Below are positions 8,791-16,741 of a stretch of 61,494 bases of DNA, one piece after another. The DNA comes from Zoogloea sp. Its GTDB lineage: Bacteria > Pseudomonadota > Gammaproteobacteria > Burkholderiales > Rhodocyclaceae. Positions within the stretch are counted from its first letter, which is position 1. Each line of letters begins with the position of its first letter. The DNA is taken from contig NZ_JAQVCN010000028.1 in the NCBI RefSeq assembly GCF_028689785.1, forward strand, positions 1 to 61,494, written 5' to 3'. Both the position numbers and the translations under genes were made by a program. Under the pieces are notes generated by a model that made no database searches, was not told where the DNA came from, and saw only the letters and a program-made list of their open reading frames with translations.

Positions 8791-11427
8791 TCAGACCGGG
8801 CGCAGGCAGCTCAGCGCATGATCGTAATCATAGTGCTGGAGGGCCTCGGCGATCTCGCCGACTTTCTCGGTACCGATCCGGGCGGCCAGATCGCTGCGGA
8901 TCTGGCGGAAGTGGAGGGGGGCAGCGCCGTCGGAGTTCTCGATGAGCCGGATCAGTTCGGCGACTGATTGGTCGAGGACTGCGTCGTCGAGCCGGCGCTC
9001 GGCGGCCGGCTGTGGGGCTGGTGCCGGCAAGGTGGTTTCGAGCAGGTGCGCCAGAGCACTTATCTCACGGGCGAGGGATTGCCGGGCAGGCTCGCTGGGG
9101 CTGCCCTTGCGCAGCGCCATCTCGAGGCTGCTGGCGGCTTCCTGGATGGCGCCGGCGCCAAGGTTGGCGGCGGCGCCGCGCACGCTGTGGGCGATGCGTT
9201 CGGCGTCGGCCGGCCGGCCTGCGGCCAGGGCTTCGGCGATGCGTTCGGCGCAGTCTGCCTGGGAGCTGGCGAAACGCTGGAGCAGCGACAGATAGGTGGC
9301 GGGGTCGTCACCGACCCGGCGCAGGGCGGCCTTGACGTTGAGGCCGGGCAGGTCGGGGAGGCCATCGGTGACGGCCATGCCTTCCGCACCAAGGGCCACG
9401 CCCAGGCCTGCGGGGGCTGTGCCGCTGCACCGGACCTGCTGGAGGACGGCCTGGACCAGCCTTTCCACCACGATGGGCTTTGCCACGTGGTCGTTCATGC
9501 CGGCATCGATGCAGCGCTGGCGTTCCTCGGCCATGGCGTGGGCCGTCATGGCGATGATCGGCAGGTGGGTGAAGCGGGTGTCGGCGCGAATCCGCCGGGT
9601 GGCTTCGAGGCCGTCCATCTCGGGCATCTGCAGGTCCATCAGCACCACATCGAAGGCGTCGGGGCCGGCGGCGATCAGGGTTTCGATGGCCGTGCGGCCG
9701 TTGTCGGCTACGCTGACTGTGGCACCGATGCGTTCGAGCAGGCCGCGGGCGATCTGCTGATTGATGTCGTTGTCTTCGGCCACCAGGATGCGCAGGCCGG
9801 CCAGGTCCTGCCCGGTGGGCGAGACGACGGGCTGGGGTGCCGCGTCGAGGCCAAAGGTGCCGATGATGGCGTCGAGCAGGGTGGAGGCGGTGGCGGGCTT
9901 GTGCAGGAAACCGTCGGCGCCGGCTTCGATGGCCTCGCCGGCGGTGCTTTCCTCGCCGTAGGCGGTGAGCAGGATGACTGCGGGGGGAGAGGCCAGGCTG
10001 CGATCCTGCTTGATGCGCCGGGTCGCTTCGATGCCGTTCTGGTCGGGCATGCGCAGGTCCATCAACACCAGGCCGAAGCGGTCGCCGCCATCGGCGCGGC
10101 GCACTGCAACCAGGGCCTCGGCGGCCGAGGAGACGGCCTCCGATCGGAAGGGGAAGGTACGGAGCAGGCCGAGCAGGACCTCCCGGGCCACCGGGTGGTC
10201 GTCCACCACCAGTACGCGCAGGCCGTCGAGCATGCCGGGCAGGGCCTTGGGGGGGCGCCCCTGGGCCAGCTCGAAGCGTGTGGTGAAGCCGAAGCGGCTG
10301 CCGAGCCCCGGGGTGCTGGCAACGTCCAGCCGGCCCCCCATCAGTTCGACCAGGTGGCGGGAGATGGACAGACCCAGGCCGGTGCCGCCGAAGCGCCGGG
10401 TCATGGAGTCATCGGCCTGGGAGAAGGCTTCGAAAAGCCGGCCGATCTGCTCTTCGCTCATGCCGATGCCGGTATCCACCACATCAAAGCGCAGGCTGGC
10501 CTGCTGCCCCTCCCGGTGCTCGCAGTGCACCTGCAGCTGGACTTCGCCGCTGGGAGTGAACTTGACGGCGTTGCCGAGCAGGTTGGTGAGGATCTGGCCG
10601 AGGCGGAGGGGGTCACCGAGGAGATCCTGGGGAACGTCGGGGGCAACCTGCAGGATCAGCTCCAGGCCTTTCTCCTGGGCCTTCTGGGCCACGTAGGTGA
10701 TGACGTTGTCGAGCACCTGGTCGAGGGCGAACGCGGTCTGTTCGAGGCGGAGCTTGCCGGCTTCGATCTTGGAGAAGTCGAGAACGTCGTTGATGACGTT
10801 GAGCAGGGTGCTGCCGGCAGCGTGGATCTTGGTGACGTAATCGCGCTGGCGGGTCTGCAGGTCAGTGTCCAGGCACAGGCTGGAGAGGCCGATGATGGCG
10901 TTCATCGGGGTGCGGATTTCGTGGCTCATGTTGGCCAGGAAGCGGGCCTTGGATTCGGCGGCTTCCTCGGCCAGCTGTTTTGCCTCGCGCAGGGTCTCCA
11001 CGGCCCGGCGGTACAGGGCGAGGTCTTCCAGGGCCCAGATGCAGTGGGTGATCTCGCCGTCGCCTTCGACCAGGCCGCTCACCGAGATGCCCACCCACAG
11101 CAGCTCGCCGCTGCGCAGGCGGAGCTGGCATTCGCGCCGCCACACGCCTTGGCTCTTGAGGGATTGCCATTGTTCGGCGAGGAATTCGAGGGGCAGCCCG
11201 GCACCGTCCACCAGGTCGGGGTGGGTGCCCGCCAGCCGTTCGGCGCTGAAGCCGGCCACCTGGCAGAAGCGCGGATTGGCGTACTGGATGGCGCCGCCCG
11301 GGGTGGTGATGAGGAGCATGGACGGGCTCTGCTCGACGGCCAGGGAGAGCTTGCGCAGCTCCCGTTCGGCGAGCTTGCGGGCGGTGATGTCGTAGCTCCA
11401 GCTGATCAGCGCGGGGCTGCCGCCCAC
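8791..11427 (-). CDS. Hybrid histidine kinase, catalytic half (PAS-HisKA-HATPase-REC-REC-HPt)
   Basis: The frame begins with a GTG directly after the TAA that ends the upstream half, in the same frame. The first 20 residues are the end of a PAS domain (SWSYDITARK). A complete PAS domain follows, then HisKA with MSHEIRTPMN (His near 167), HATPase_c (about 280-395), two receivers (Asp near 456 in VLMDLRMPD and near 596 in VLMDLQMPE) and a C-terminal HPt domain (AHSVRGAAAN, His near 747). This is a full BarA/ArcB-style phosphorelay with no membrane anchor of its own. A GGAG nine nt before the GTG could allow restart. Otherwise the two halves are one gene broken by a nonsense change or a sequencing error. 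Confidence 0.85.
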   Translation of the reverse strand: MGGSPALISWSYDITARKLAERELRKLSLAVEQSPSMLLITTPGGAIQYANPRFCQVAGFSAERLAGTHPDLVDGAGLPLEFLAEQWQSLKSQGVWRRECQLRLRSGELLWVGISVSGLVEGDGEITHCIWALEDLALYRRAVETLREAKQLAEEAAESKARFLANMSHEIRTPMNAIIGLSSLCLDTDLQTRQRDYVTKIHAAGSTLLNVINDVLDFSKIEAGKLRLEQTAFALDQVLDNVITYVAQKAQEKGLELILQVAPDVPQDLLGDPLRLGQILTNLLGNAVKFTPSGEVQLQVHCEHREGQQASLRFDVVDTGIGMSEEQIGRLFEAFSQADDSMTRRFGGTGLGLSISRHLVELMGGRLDVASTPGLGSRFGFTTRFELAQGRPPKALPGMLDGLRVLVVDDHPVAREVLLGLLRTFPFRSEAVSSAAEALVAVRRADGGDRFGLVLMDLRMPDQNGIEATRRIKQDRSLASPPAVILLTAYGEESTAGEAIEAGADGFLHKPATASTLLDAIIGTFGLDAAPQPVVSPTGQDLAGLRILVAEDNDINQQIARGLLERIGATVSVADNGRTAIETLIAAGPDAFDVVLMDLQMPEMDGLEATRRIRADTRFTHLPIIAMTAHAMAEERQRCIDAGMNDHVAKPIVVERLVQAVLQQVRCSGTAPAGLGVALGAEGMAVTDGLPDLPGLNVKAALRRVGDDPATYLSLLQRFASSQADCAERIAEALAAGRPADAERIAHSVRGAAANLGAGAIQEAASSLEMALRKGSPSEPARQSLAREISALAHLLETTLPAPAPQPAAERRLDDAVLDQSVAELIRLIENSDGAAPLHFRQIRSDLAARIGTEKVGEIAEALQHYDYDHALSCLRPV

Positions 11428-13341
11428 TTAGATGCGCTCCATGGTCATCAGGGTCCAGAAGGGGCGGCCGCCGATGTTCTGGAACTCGGTTTCCTGGTCG
11501 CGCACCGGCAGGCCGTTCTTGAGCCGGGTGATGGCCTTTTCGGCGGAGGACGGGTCGCGGAACCAGGTGGTGACGGAGCGCGACATGAAGGTGTCCATGT
11601 CGGTGCCGGCGAGGACCAGGGCGCGGGTGTTGGCGAACAGGGGCGTGCCGTCGGGGCGGTTGATGACCACCGCGATGGGGCTCGATTCGAGCATCTGGCG
11701 GCTGCGCTCCTCGGCGACACGGGCGGCGCGCTCGGCAGCTTTCTGGGCGGAGATGTCGACGATGACGCCGAGCAGACCGCCTGGCTCGCCGTTGCCGAGG
11801 CGGAAGCCGCGGACCCAGTAGAGGGTGTCGTGGCTGCGGCCGTCGGCGAAGGGAATGACCGTTTCCTTGTGGGAGGTGCAGGCCTCGCCGATGATGCGCA
11901 GGTCTTCCGCGTGGAAGCTGATGCGGTCGGCGGCGGGCAGATAGGGCAGGTCGAGGACGGTCTTGCCGCGGAGGAAGCTGCGGGTGGTGCCGAAAGCCTG
12001 TTCGTAGGCGGTATTGCAGCCCAGGAAGCGGGCGTCCGGCCCCTTGTAGAAGACCGGGCTGGGCAGGGCGTCGAGAAGCACTTCGATGAACAGCAACTGG
12101 TCGGACAGGGCCGCACTCTTTTCGGCCAATTGGCGTGTCCGCTCATCCACCTTGTCCTCCAGCTCGGCGCGGCTGCGCAGGAGGTCCTCGCGGGCTTGTT
12201 GGAGCTGCGCGCGCATGTGCTCCTGGGATGCATCGAGTTCGACCAGCTCGCGCCAGGGGGCATTCAGGGGGGGCGGGGCGGTGAGGTCGAGCCGCCCGAT
12301 GCGCTCGCTGCGCTCCACCAGCGCGGCCAGGTTGCGCTCTAGGCGTTGGGCGATGCGCCGGGCAATGGCAATGGCCAGGGCGCCGGCCAGCAGGGTGAGC
12401 AGCAGCAGGGCGGGCATCACCTCCTGCAGGCGGGCCGGGATGAAGTCGGCCTCCCGGGCAAAACCGGCCACCCACCAGCGTTGTTCACCGAGTTGCAGGG
12501 GGATGAACTGAGCCAGCCAGGTTTCTCCTTCGTTCTGGTAGCTCAGTACGCGGCCGCTGACCTGACCGGCACCGAGCCAGCGGGCGTGGCCGTGGGTCAG
12601 GAAGTCCACGTCGAGGGTTGCAGCCGGCTGCAGGATGGCGTTGTGCCGGTCGGAAAGGTTGGCGAAGCGCGGGTAGCGCGGCACTCCGACGATATCGCCG
12701 TCGGCGCTGAGGACGGCGCCGCCGCCACGCTCGCCGACCGGTGTTTCGAGGGTCAGCCGGGACAGCTCGGCCAGGCTGATGTCGAAGGCCAGCAGGCGGA
12801 GGCTGCCGTCTGCGCCGCGCCAGCCGACAGATACGGTGATGCAGCCATCGCCGCTGCCGGGTGTCCGGTAGGGCGCGCTCCAGGTTGGATGCTCCGCGGT
12901 GCCGGGGTTGGCGGTGTCGCGGCCGGGCGGGCTGCGTGTTTCGCTGTGGGGCGCAGCGGCGTCTCGGGAGAGGGTCAGTTGGCGCCCGTCGGCGTTGAGC
13001 AGACGAATGGCGGAGATGCGGCTCTCGTCGTTCAGCAGGGGGGCCATCAGGGCCTGGAAACCGGGGCCGTCGTTGACGTTCAGATGCCCGGCCTGACCCC
13101 AGGCGCGGGCTGTGCCGAGCTGGGTCTCGATGCGCCGGAAGCTGCGCTCGGCCTCCGATTGGATGTGGGCAGTGGCCAGGTCGAGCTGGACCCGGGCCAG
13201 GGATTGGGTGGCCGGGGCGACGATGAGGAAGTGCACTGCCGTACCGAAGGCCAGCAGGCAGCCAATGAAGGTGGCCGAGAGGCTGACCAGCAGACTGCGG
13301 GCGAGGGGAGGGCGGAGAGTGGGGCTGGTCGGGCCAGACAT
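11428..13341 (-). CDS. Hybrid histidine kinase, sensor half ending at an in-frame TAA
   Basis: This 637-residue part has a membrane helix near residues 14-36, a periplasmic ligand-binding region of about 270 residues, a second helix near 305-326, HAMP, a coiled coil, a full PAS domain (about 430-550, ending in VIVDISAQKAAE) and the first two thirds of a second PAS domain. It stops at TAA (11428-11430) inside that PAS, after FWTLMTMERI; the missing end of the PAS continues in the same frame at 11427. On its own it has no kinase core. The ATG at 13341 is 10 nt after the stop of the aldolase gene. A TTG at 13377 is an alternative start that would overlap it. Confidence 0.85.
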   Translation of the reverse strand: MSGPTSPTLRPPLARSLLVSLSATFIGCLLAFGTAVHFLIVAPATQSLARVQLDLATAHIQSEAERSFRRIETQLGTARAWGQAGHLNVNDGPGFQALMAPLLNDESRISAIRLLNADGRQLTLSRDAAAPHSETRSPPGRDTANPGTAEHPTWSAPYRTPGSGDGCITVSVGWRGADGSLRLLAFDISLAELSRLTLETPVGERGGGAVLSADGDIVGVPRYPRFANLSDRHNAILQPAATLDVDFLTHGHARWLGAGQVSGRVLSYQNEGETWLAQFIPLQLGEQRWWVAGFAREADFIPARLQEVMPALLLLTLLAGALAIAIARRIAQRLERNLAALVERSERIGRLDLTAPPPLNAPWRELVELDASQEHMRAQLQQAREDLLRSRAELEDKVDERTRQLAEKSAALSDQLLFIEVLLDALPSPVFYKGPDARFLGCNTAYEQAFGTTRSFLRGKTVLDLPYLPAADRISFHAEDLRIIGEACTSHKETVIPFADGRSHDTLYWVRGFRLGNGEPGGLLGVIVDISAQKAAERAARVAEERSRQMLESSPIAVVINRPDGTPLFANTRALVLAGTDMDTFMSRSVTTWFRDPSSAEKAITRLKNGLPVRDQETEFQNIGGRPFWTLMTMERI

Positions 13342-13351
13342 GGGGTGCTGA

Positions 13352-14023
13352 TCAGTCCGGCGTGGAAGGGCTGTCAAGGGGGGCAGCCTGGGGTGTTCCG
13401 TAGGTCTGGAAGCGGGCGATCACCTCGGCCATTTCGGCGTCGTTCAGGAGGGTTGGCTGGCCCAGCTGACAGGTGCGCCAGTATTGTTCGCAGAGGGTCT
13501 CGAACTCGATGGCGAGGGCCAGGCTGCGGCGTAGGTCGGTGCCGAAGACGAGCATGCCGTGATTGGCCAGCAGGCAGGCGTTGCGCCCTTCCAGGGCGGC
13601 CAGGGCGCCATCGGACAAGGCCTGGGTTCCGAAAGTGGCGTAGGGCGCGCAGCGGATGCTGTCACCGCCGAAGCGGGCAATCATGTAATGGAAGGCCGGG
13701 ATGCCTCGCCGCAGGCAGGCCAGGGCGGTGGCGAAGGGAGAGTGGGCGTGGAGCACGGCACCGGCTTCCGGGTGGGCGGCGAGGATGTCCCGGTGGATAC
13801 GCCATTCAGTGGATGGGGCGTAGGGCCCCTGCCAACTGCCGTCCATGGCCACCAGGGCCATGTCGTCATCGCTGCAGTCTTCATAGCTGAGCCCGCTGGG
13901 GGTGATCAGGAAGCCCCGGTTGCAGCGCACGCTGGCGTTGCCGGCAGTGCCGGCGTTGAGCCCGCTGCTGGTCATTGAGCGGGCGGTGGCCAGCAGGCCG
14001 GCACGCAGCACGTTCTCGTTCAT
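13352..14023 (-). CDS. Class II (zinc) aldolase, probably 5-methylthioribulose-1-phosphate aldolase
   Basis: The 223-residue protein belongs to the AraD/FucA aldolase family. Visible features are GTAGNASVR near 31-39, the STEWRIH acidic motif near 72, and the zinc histidines H-A-H near 91-93 and ANHGML near 154. It follows mtnA by 23 nt and starts at an ATG with CGGAGA six nt upstream. Family members beside mtnA include the MtnB dehydratase and the Ald2-type aldolase. The STEWR motif and the absence of mtnC and mtnD nearby favour the aldolase, which splits methylthioribulose- or 5-deoxyribulose-1-phosphate into DHAP and an aldehyde. Family membership is secure; the substrate is inferred. Confidence 0.85.
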   Translation of the reverse strand: MNENVLRAGLLATARSMTSSGLNAGTAGNASVRCNRGFLITPSGLSYEDCSDDDMALVAMDGSWQGPYAPSTEWRIHRDILAAHPEAGAVLHAHSPFATALACLRRGIPAFHYMIARFGGDSIRCAPYATFGTQALSDGALAALEGRNACLLANHGMLVFGTDLRRSLALAIEFETLCEQYWRTCQLGQPTLLNDAEMAEVIARFQTYGTPQAAPLDSPSTPD

Positions 14024-14046
14024 CGCAAGTCTCCGGTCAGGACAGT

Positions 14047-15099
14047 TCAACGCCGGGTGAGGGGAGCAAGGGCATCGGGCAGGACGACGCCCGACTCGCA
14101 GATTATGCCTGTCACCCATCCGGCCGGCGTGACGTCGAAGGCCGGGTTGCAGACCGGGCTGGCAGCCGGGGCCAGGCGGGTGCGTACGATGCGGCCGTCG
14201 TCGGCCAGGCCGGGCAGCAGCCGGAGCTCGTCGGCGTCCCGCTCTTCGATGGGGATGCCGGCTCCGTTCGGGCAGGCCGGGTCGATGGTCGAATGGGGCG
14301 CCGCAACGTAAAAAGGCAGGCCGTGGGTGCGGGCTGCCAGGGCCTTGAGATAGGTGCCGACCTTGTTGGCGGTGTCCCCATTGGCGGCGATCCGGTCGGC
14401 GCCGACGATGACGCAATCCACCCGCCCGGCAGCCATCAGCCAGCCGGCGGCGTTGTCGGCGATCAGAGTATGGGGCACACCGGCGCGGGCCAGCTCCCAG
14501 GCGGTGAGCAGCCCCTGGTTGCGGGGCCGGGTTTCACTGACCCACACATGCACGTCCAGCCCGGCGGCGTGGGCCGCGTAGATGGGGGCAAGGGCAGTGC
14601 CGTGACCGCAGGTGGCGAGCCAGCCGGCGTTGCAGTGGGTCATCAGCTGCAGGGGGCCGGGTTTGTGGGCCAGCTGGCGCAACACTGCCAGGCCGTGCTG
14701 GCCGATGGCGGCGTTGTTGGCGGCGTCGGCGCTGCGGATGGTTTCGGCTTCGGCCCAGGCGGCGGCGCTGCGCGCGGCGGCGGGCAGGGGGCTGAGGCGG
14801 GCGCGCATGCGGTCGAGGGCCCAGTGCAGATTGACGGCGGTCGGGCGGGTCTGGCGCAACACCTGGTCGGCGTGCTGGAGCTGCCTGTCGGAGGCATCGT
14901 CACGCAGGGCCAGGGCCATGCCGAAGGCGGCGGCGGCACCGATCAGCGGCGCCCCCCGCACCTGCATGTCGCGAATGGCGGTGGCGACGCAGGCGAGGCT
15001 GTTCAGGTGCAGATAGTGTACTTCGTAGGGCAGGCGGGTCTGATCGAGGATGACGACCTGATCGCCATCCCGGCGCAGGGTCGGGCAGATGTCGGACAC
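14047..15099 (-). CDS. mtnA: Methylthioribose-1-phosphate isomerase
   Basis: This 350-residue enzyme, normal for the family, converts 5-methylthioribose-1-phosphate to methylthioribulose-1-phosphate in methylthioadenosine salvage. Diagnostic stretches are RGAPLIGAAAAFGMAL (about 48-63), THCNAGWLAT with the catalytic Cys near 155, and GADRIAANGDTANKVGTY with the catalytic Asp near 234. The start is GTG at 15099, with AGAGG eight nt upstream. It is the first gene of an apparent minus-strand operon, mtnA-aldolase-kinase-HD-GYP, and is divergent from a methionine aminotransferase across 174 nt. No mtnP, mtnN or mtnK is in the window. Confidence 0.95.
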   Translation of the reverse strand: MSDICPTLRRDGDQVVILDQTRLPYEVHYLHLNSLACVATAIRDMQVRGAPLIGAAAAFGMALALRDDASDRQLQHADQVLRQTRPTAVNLHWALDRMRARLSPLPAAARSAAAWAEAETIRSADAANNAAIGQHGLAVLRQLAHKPGPLQLMTHCNAGWLATCGHGTALAPIYAAHAAGLDVHVWVSETRPRNQGLLTAWELARAGVPHTLIADNAAGWLMAAGRVDCVIVGADRIAANGDTANKVGTYLKALAARTHGLPFYVAAPHSTIDPACPNGAGIPIEERDADELRLLPGLADDGRIVRTRLAPAASPVCNPAFDVTPAGWVTGIICESGVVLPDALAPLTRR

Positions 15100-15273
15100 G
15101 GAATTACCTCTTTAGCGTAGCGCCGGATTGTATCGGGCTGTTACTGTCCGGTGCGGGTATTCGACGCCTTTTGCATGCCCTTGCCGCAGGGCGGAGGGCG
15201 TCGACGCGGGCTGCGGCTGGCCGGTACGACGGGCTTCTGCCAGAATCCCCGGCCTGTTCCGGAGGCCTTCCCG

Positions 15274-16434
15274 ATGCCGCATTTACCCTTCCCCCTGGTG
15301 TCTCGCCTGCCTGATGTGGGCACCACCATCTTCACCACCATGTCCCGTCTGGCCCAGGAGTGCGGGGCGATCAATCTGTCCCAGGGTTTTCCTGATTTCA
15401 GCGCGGAGGATGTGTTGTTCGAGCGCGTTGCTCACTGGATGCGTAGTGGCCACAACCAGTACGCGCCGATGGCTGGTGTGCCGGCCCTGCGTGGGGCGAT
15501 CGCGTCCAAGGTCAAGGCTCTGTACGGCGCCGACTACGACCCGGAGCACGAGGTCACGGTGACGGCGGGGGCCACCCAGGCCTTGTTCACTGCGGTGGCG
15601 GCGCTGGTGCATCCAGGGGATGAAGTGATCGTCTTCGAGCCGGTGTATGACTCTTACGTGCCGGCCATCGAACTGCAGGGCGGTGTGGTGCGGCGGGCCC
15701 GCCTGAGCGCGCCGGACTACCGCCCCGACTGGGCCGCGGTGAAGGCCCTGGTGTCGCCGCGGACGCGCATGATCATGATCAACACCCCCCACAACCCGAG
15801 CGGCAGCGTGTGGTCCGGGGCGGATCTGCAGGCCCTGGTGGATCTGACCCGGGGGACGGACATTGTGGTGGTGGCTGACGAGGTTTACGAGCACATCGTC
15901 TTTGACGGCGCCCGTCACGAGAGTGCAGCCCGTTACCCGGCGCTGGCGGAGCGCAGCGTGATCGTGTCGAGCTTCGGAAAGACCTACCACGTGACGGGCT
16001 GGAAGGTGGGCTATGTGCTGGCGCCCGGGGCGCTGATGGCGGAGTTCCGCAAGGTGCATCAGTTCAACGTGTTTACGGTGAACACTCCGGTGCAACTGGC
16101 CCTGGCCGACTACATGGAAGCCCCTTCCCGCTATCTTGAGCTGGCGGCCTTCTACCAGGCCAAGCGCGACCGCTTCCGGGAAGGGCTGGCAGGCACCGGC
16201 TTCGAGCTGCTGCCCTGTGCCGGCACCTATTTCCAGACCGCCCGCTACGGAGCGATTTCGGATGCCTCCGATGTGGAATTTGTAGACTGGCTGACCCGGG
16301 AAGTGGGGGTGGCGGCGATTCCCCTGTCGGCCTTCTTCGGGGACGGGCGCGACGAAAGGGTGATTCGTTTCTGCTTTGCCAAACGCGACGAGACCCTGGC
16401 GGCGGCTTTCGAGCGCCTGCAGCGCTTCTGCTAA
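15274..16434 (+). CDS. ybdL: Methionine aminotransferase, YbdL-like (class I PLP enzyme)
   Basis: The 386-residue protein is a fold-type I aminotransferase of the YbdL/kynurenine aminotransferase group, which prefers methionine and aromatic amino acids. The internal aldimine lysine is in SSFGKTYHVTGWKVGY (about 235). INLSQGFPDF near the N-terminus and NTPHNPSG are typical. The start ATG at 15274 has GGAGG eight nt upstream; upstream in-frame codons are non-coding. It is divergent from mtnA, and transamination of ketomethylthiobutyrate is the last step of the full methionine salvage pathway, so a shared role is possible but unproven. Confidence 0.88.
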   Translation: MPHLPFPLVSRLPDVGTTIFTTMSRLAQECGAINLSQGFPDFSAEDVLFERVAHWMRSGHNQYAPMAGVPALRGAIASKVKALYGADYDPEHEVTVTAGATQALFTAVAALVHPGDEVIVFEPVYDSYVPAIELQGGVVRRARLSAPDYRPDWAAVKALVSPRTRMIMINTPHNPSGSVWSGADLQALVDLTRGTDIVVVADEVYEHIVFDGARHESAARYPALAERSVIVSSFGKTYHVTGWKVGYVLAPGALMAEFRKVHQFNVFTVNTPVQLALADYMEAPSRYLELAAFYQAKRDRFREGLAGTGFELLPCAGTYFQTARYGAISDASDVEFVDWLTREVGVAAIPLSAFFGDGRDERVIRFCFAKRDETLAAAFERLQRFC

Positions 16435-16465
16435 ACTCGATCGCATTCCTCAGGAGCTTTTCCCC

Positions 16466-16741
16466 GTGCGCAATCTTCTGCTGTTCATCCTTTTTCTGCT
16501 TGGTTTGTTCTTTGTGCGGCGTGCTCTGCGCCGCACGCTCGGCGGCTTGGGGGGGCGAAAGGAGGATGTGGGCGGCGGGGGCGCCCGGCAGGGGGCGGAG
16601 GCCCCGCGGGAGGTGCTGGAAGCCGAGCAGATGGTGGCCTGTGCCCACTGCGGGCTGCATGTGCCGGAGAGCGAGGGGGTGCGTGGCAATGGCGCTTTCT
16701 TCTGCTCCAGTGAGCATCGTCGCCTCGGTGTGCGTCCATGA
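16466..16741 (+). CDS. PP0621-family small membrane-anchored zinc-ribbon-like protein
   Basis: The 91-residue product has one N-terminal hydrophobic helix (LLLFILFLLGLFFVRRAL), a Gly-rich linker and a cysteine motif CAHCGLHVPESEGV ending in FFCSSEHRR. That is the pattern of the uncharacterised PP0621 family, found next to pilS in many proteobacteria. I chose GTG 16466 because AGGAG lies upstream at proper spacing. It overlaps pilS by four nt (ATGA), so the two are translated together. Function unknown; a metal-binding ribbon at the membrane is a fair guess. Confidence 0.8.
   Translation: MRNLLLFILFLLGLFFVRRALRRTLGGLGGRKEDVGGGGARQGAEAPREVLEAEQMVACAHCGLHVPESEGVRGNGAFFCSSEHRRLGVRP

Noticed and set aside
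8968..12342. Plus-strand open frame of over 1100 codons opposite the hybrid kinase
   Set aside because: It is the antisense of kinase codons in very GC-rich DNA. The composition (Gly, Ala, Val, Gln, His rich) and lack of motifs mark it as a shadow.
14024..14416. N-terminal extension of the aldolase into mtnA
   Set aside because: The extension is Arg/Pro-rich antiframe of mtnA. The family start and a ribosome binding site are at 14023.
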